From NCBI RefSeq assembly GCF_005843925.1, contig NZ_VCBC01000005.1, positions 1 to 64,000 of the forward strand: 64,000 bases of DNA, read 5' to 3'. The notes below the pieces were generated by a model. It was not told the DNA's origin and did no database searches. It saw only the letters and a list, made by a program, of their open reading frames with translations. The translations under genes were made by a program, and so were the position numbers. Shown piece after piece: positions 61,597 through 64,000 of the stretch. The stretch comes from Thalassotalea litorea. Its GTDB lineage: Bacteria; Pseudomonadota; Gammaproteobacteria; Enterobacterales; Alteromonadaceae. Positions within the stretch are counted from its first letter, which is position 1; the number at the start of each line of letters is the position of its first letter.

Positions 61597-61720
61597 GGCG
61601 GTGAGATAGGGATTTGATAAAATACCTCCATGTATTTTACCCTTTGGGCATACATAGTATGAGCAAAAATGATCCTGTCATTTTTGTGAACCCCTTTACG
61701 GGTTCAACATCTATCTCACC
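61597..61720 (-). ncRNA. tRNA-Ser-derived structured element (tRNA-like RNA), unusual
   Basis: 124 nt including the CCA end, read on the minus strand. The 5' GGTGAGATAG pairs with the 3' CTATCTCACC and is followed by GCCA, exactly as at the end of the adjacent tRNA-Ser; the last 22 nt are identical to it. Between lie hairpins: TGAACCC/GGGTTCA (D-arm position), a nine-base stem CAAAAATGA/TCATTTTTG (anticodon-arm position, loop CAGGA), CATAC/GTATG (variable-arm position), and TAAAATAC/GTATTTTA (inserted at the T-loop position). No anticodon or normal T-loop remains, so it cannot decode. It sits between two terminators. Confidence 0.6.
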
Positions 61721-61725
61721 AAACG

Positions 61726-61752
61726 AAAAAGGGCCCCTTACGGAGCCCTTTA
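61726..61752 (-). terminator. Rho-independent terminator after tRNA-Ser
   Basis: aagggctcc / ggggccctt (one G-T pair) with loop gtaa, followed on the minus strand by TTTTTCGTTT. Confidence 0.78.
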
Positions 61753-61759
61753 TCTTATA

Positions 61760-61850
61760 TGGCGGTGAGATAGGGATTTGAACCCTAGATACGCTACAAA
61801 CGTATGCCGGTTTTCAAGACCGGTGCTTTCGACCACTCAGCCATCTCACC
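61760..61850 (-). tRNA. tRNA-Ser(TGA)
   Basis: 91 nt, class II with a long variable arm (ATACG/CGTAT). Acceptor GGTGAGA/TCTCACC, anticodon loop CTTGAAA (TGA), T-loop TTCAAAT, discriminator G, encoded CCA. Confidence 0.96.
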
Positions 61851-61863
61851 TGAAGTGGTGCGA

Positions 61864-61892
61864 ATATTAATGGCTGAATTGGGCAATGTAAA
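61864..61892 (-). promoter_or_regulatory. tRNA-Ser promoter
   Basis: Minus strand tttaca, 17-base spacer, taatat, ending 13 bases before the tRNA 5' end. Confidence 0.55.
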
Positions 61893-62020
61893 GGGATTCG
61901 GTTAAAAATATTTAAAAAAAACGAATTTTTAGCGCGTTTGTTCAATCGTTATACAAAGTTTACTGAAAGCCAAGTAAAATCATCAGTAAAGCACATCCGA
62001 AAATGCGGTTGAGGTAACAA

Positions 62021-62758
62021 ATGAATCAAGACGAATCTTACATGAAAGACTTCATGAGAGTATTTCAGGAACTCGAACGCTGGGGCCCCGGCAATGAGCA
62101 AGAATCTCTGCATGCATTTTCTTTGGTACCGTTTACTCCACAGCATATTCTTGAAATAGGCTGTGGCAAAGGGCTAACGACTCAGGCAATAGCATCAGTG
62201 ACCAATTCTAAAATAACCGCCATAGATAATGAACCTGATGCGCTACAGTCGCTTAACACGGCGCTCATCAGTAAAGGTCTAGACGATCAAATTAATACGG
62301 TATGTGCAAGTATGACCGACTTACCTTTTCCAAAAGAGAGTTTCGATTTAATCTGGGCTGAAGGATGTGCTTATATTATGGGAGTCCAAAATGCCATTAA
62401 GGAATGGCGTGCTTTATTAAAGCCCGGTGGTGTGATGATGCTAAGCGACCTGGTATGGCTTAGCTCTGCTCCTGGCATGCAAAGCAAAGATTTTTTCTCC
62501 AACGAATACCCAGATATGCAGACAGTCGCCACCAGAAATGACCAGTTTAGTCAGGAGGGTTTTGATATTCTTCATCACTTTTCATTAAGTGAACAGGCAT
62601 GGAAAAATTATTATCAGCCCTTGAAACAACGTGCTGTCGCGCTAAAAGCGGATATGCCCTACTCTCAAGCATTGAAAGATATCCTTAGCGAAGTTGAACT
62701 GTACGAGCAACATTTAGGAGAATTTGGGTACCAAATGTTCATTGTACAGAAACACTAA
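62021..62758 (+). CDS. SAM-dependent methyltransferase (class I)
   Basis: A 245-residue protein. Motif I ILEIGCGKGLTTQAIA, motif II ITAIDNEPDALQSL, DLIWAEGCAYIMGV and LLKPGGVMMLSDLVW. The layout resembles small UbiE/BioC-type methyltransferases. ATG at 62021 after 'aggtaac'. Substrate unknown. Downstream sits repeat copy B. Confidence 0.88.
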   Translation: MNQDESYMKDFMRVFQELERWGPGNEQESLHAFSLVPFTPQHILEIGCGKGLTTQAIASVTNSKITAIDNEPDALQSLNTALISKGLDDQINTVCASMTDLPFPKESFDLIWAEGCAYIMGVQNAIKEWRALLKPGGVMMLSDLVWLSSAPGMQSKDFFSNEYPDMQTVATRNDQFSQEGFDILHHFSLSEQAWKNYYQPLKQRAVALKADMPYSQALKDILSEVELYEQHLGEFGYQMFIVQKH

Positions 62759-62778
62759 ACTCCTTCCTGAACATAGCG

Positions 62779-62852
62779 GTTATAAACATGGATGTTTTGT
62801 ATGTCTTCATTCCAGGGATGGATTAAATGAAGGCGATAAACATGGATGTTTT
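62779..62852 (+). repeat. Intergenic repeat, copy B
   Basis: Same order as copy A, with gttataaacatggatgtttt, then 'ccagggatggattaaatg' and a second aacatggatgtt. It begins 21 bases after the methyltransferase stop codon. Confidence 0.75.
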
Positions 62853-62904
62853 GTCTTCTTCCAAGACATAGTAAAAATTTGACTCAGTTTTGCCGTTAAG
62901 TTCT

Positions 62905-64000
62905 TCACTTTAAAGAGTCAATATCAATTTTTTTGGTCTGTTCGGTACTAATAGCATTCAAGTACTTGCTTTGATTAGATATGAACACGCTTGCTTTTTG
63001 TCTATTTGTTGTTAATAAAACCCTATCTGACGGCAGTGCTTCTTGGGCAACAGAATCATATACCTCAATGACACAAGGTAAAACCTGACCACAAATGGAT
63101 AAGTCGACTGGTTTCGATTCTCGATTTAAATAGGCCCATTTAGGTCTATTGCCTTTAAACTCAGTTCTTGGCCATATAACGTTCAAATCATAACTATCTT
63201 TATTCACAGACCAAAAGGTATCTTTGCTTTTTAAAATAAAAGGGGTATCTAAATCATATTTTTCAAGTATTTGTTTATAGATATCAGGCTCTTCACTTCT
63301 ATTCGCGTATTCGACAAAATCAGTCTGATTAATCGTTAAAGGATCAATTGCTGTTTTATCTCGCAGAATTTCAGCTAACCAACCTTCTTTCTCCTTAATG
63401 TGTGAATACCCAACATGAATCAAAACTTTTGCCGCTTTATCATGGCTGAATATCTTTTCATATAAGTTTTGAGCTGCTGAACGCTCTCTATCTTTACGTG
63501 TTGATTTATCTCCGTAGTCATATGAAATCAGCTTAAAGCCAATATTTTTGGCATGTATAAGCAGTTGCGCAAATGTTGTTTCTTCAATGTAGGTACTGCC
63601 TGCGTTTTCTTCTATTTGATCACTGGTTATAAAACCTTCAAAATTTTCAGCTAATGCTTCCACAGCAAAATACCTAAATCCTTGCTCCCATAAATTACTT
63701 AGCAAATCGTATGTTAGCACTCTATGTTGAGCTAAATGGTGCGCTTCATTTACCATTACAATTTGTCTGTTTTTAGAAAGTTCGGTTATCGCTTTAATTG
63801 CTTCAACGGCTTTAAAGCTCTTCATATCTAAAAACGTTTGTTCATCTAATTTGGGCTTAAATTCATAGCTTTCAAGCGCCCCCAAGTAATCTCCGGCTAC
63901 GGATTTATCAGTTGCCAACAACTGCTTGAACGTACTAAATGCAAAGGGATTGTCGCTATATTCACTAACCTTTTCTTCTAATAAAATTATTTTTTCTAAC
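62905..64000 (-). CDS. ChaN/erythromycin-esterase-fold protein, partial at window edge
   Basis: At least 365 residues; the frame stays open to the last base, so the N-terminus lies beyond the window (the nearest in-frame TTG at 63921 is not a reliable start). IVMVNEAHHLAQHRVLTYDLL and GFRYFAVEALAENF match the ChaN/EreA-type 'GE.H....R......L...G...l..E' pattern, with later IGFKLISYDYGD and VLIHVGYSHIKEKEGWLAEIL carrying a further His. This suggests a metal- or heme-related hydrolase fold. Function unknown. Confidence 0.75.
   Translation of the reverse strand, partial: LEKIILLEEKVSEYSDNPFAFSTFKQLLATDKSVAGDYLGALESYEFKPKLDEQTFLDMKSFKAVEAIKAITELSKNRQIVMVNEAHHLAQHRVLTYDLLSNLWEQGFRYFAVEALAENFEGFITSDQIEENAGSTYIEETTFAQLLIHAKNIGFKLISYDYGDKSTRKDRERSAAQNLYEKIFSHDKAAKVLIHVGYSHIKEKEGWLAEILRDKTAIDPLTINQTDFVEYANRSEEPDIYKQILEKYDLDTPFILKSKDTFWSVNKDSYDLNVIWPRTEFKGNRPKWAYLNRESKPVDLSICGQVLPCVIEVYDSVAQEALPSDRVLLTTNRQKASVFISNQSKYLNAISTEQTKKIDIDSLK

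Noticed and set aside
1..64000. CRISPR array, rRNA, phage or plasmid origin
   Set aside because: No regularly spaced direct repeats, no rRNA-like sequence, and no structural phage, replication or partition genes were seen.

Overview
The window looks like a chromosomal segment of a marine gammaproteobacterium of the Alteromonadales (Colwellia/Thalassotalea-like). The evidence is a moderately AT-rich base composition, gammaproteobacterial gene orders (sppA-ansA, yejK/yejLM, bioA/bioBFCD, split letA plus letB), and attC sites of the Alteromonadales/Vibrio kind. The genus cannot be fixed from sequence reading alone.

Positions 1 to about 12.4 kb are the distal part of a chromosomal integron cassette array. 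About fifteen small, mostly promoterless genes all read rightward. Each is followed by an attC site with a shared body (a 'ggacaaataacag' half, a 'ttcctcgct...tagccaa' half, a 'gccccttaa' stretch and a gcgttaggt-like core). No integrase gene is visible, so it should lie left of the window. The cassettes encode mainly exported or membrane products: lipoproteins with RidA-like and TonB_C-like domains, a DUF1287 protein, a penicillin-binding-protein-like serine hydrolase, an MBL-fold hydrolase, and small membrane proteins. There are also cytosolic zinc-ribbon and LMW-phosphatase-like proteins. The array shows decay: an IS3-family remnant, a lipoprotein with a nonsense codon just before its lipobox, a truncated DUF1963 gene, and several shortened attC sites. 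One attC is of clear Vibrio type.

12.4-23 kb is a run of exported or membrane proteins of unknown function, including a probable copper-related pair (DUF2946-like protein and Met-rich outer-membrane protein), phnA/yjdM, and a three-gene operon (amidohydrolase, SnoaL-like protein, monofunctional transglycosylase). 23-30.7 kb carries sppA-ansA, DoxX, PhzF, a YdjA-like nitroreductase and asnS. 31-36.2 kb is the complete biotin locus, bioA diverging from bioBFCD, with a candidate BirA operator. 36.3-46.7 kb holds pepE with an orphan HicB-like gene, two alpha/beta hydrolases, tRNA-Pro(GGG), the yejK/yejL/yejM cluster, pyrC, a two-domain PTPS/QueD-like protein and an M23 peptidase.

46.9-58 kb carries a tyrosine recombinase, a lipid-transport operon (two PqiA/LetA halves plus an MCE protein with eight MCE domains instead of the seven in E. 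coli LetB), a methyltransferase, a phosphoribosyltransferase, an M28 peptidase and a TPR lipoprotein. 58.4-64 kb carries a LysR regulator diverging from a GST and an oxidoreductase, then tRNA-Ser(TGA), a methyltransferase and a partial ChaN/erythromycin-esterase-like gene. The most unusual item is next to tRNA-Ser. A 124-nt minus-strand element keeps the tRNA-Ser acceptor stem and 3' GCCA end, but every internal arm is replaced by a perfect hairpin. It is enclosed between two intrinsic terminators and looks like a tRNA-shaped RNA.
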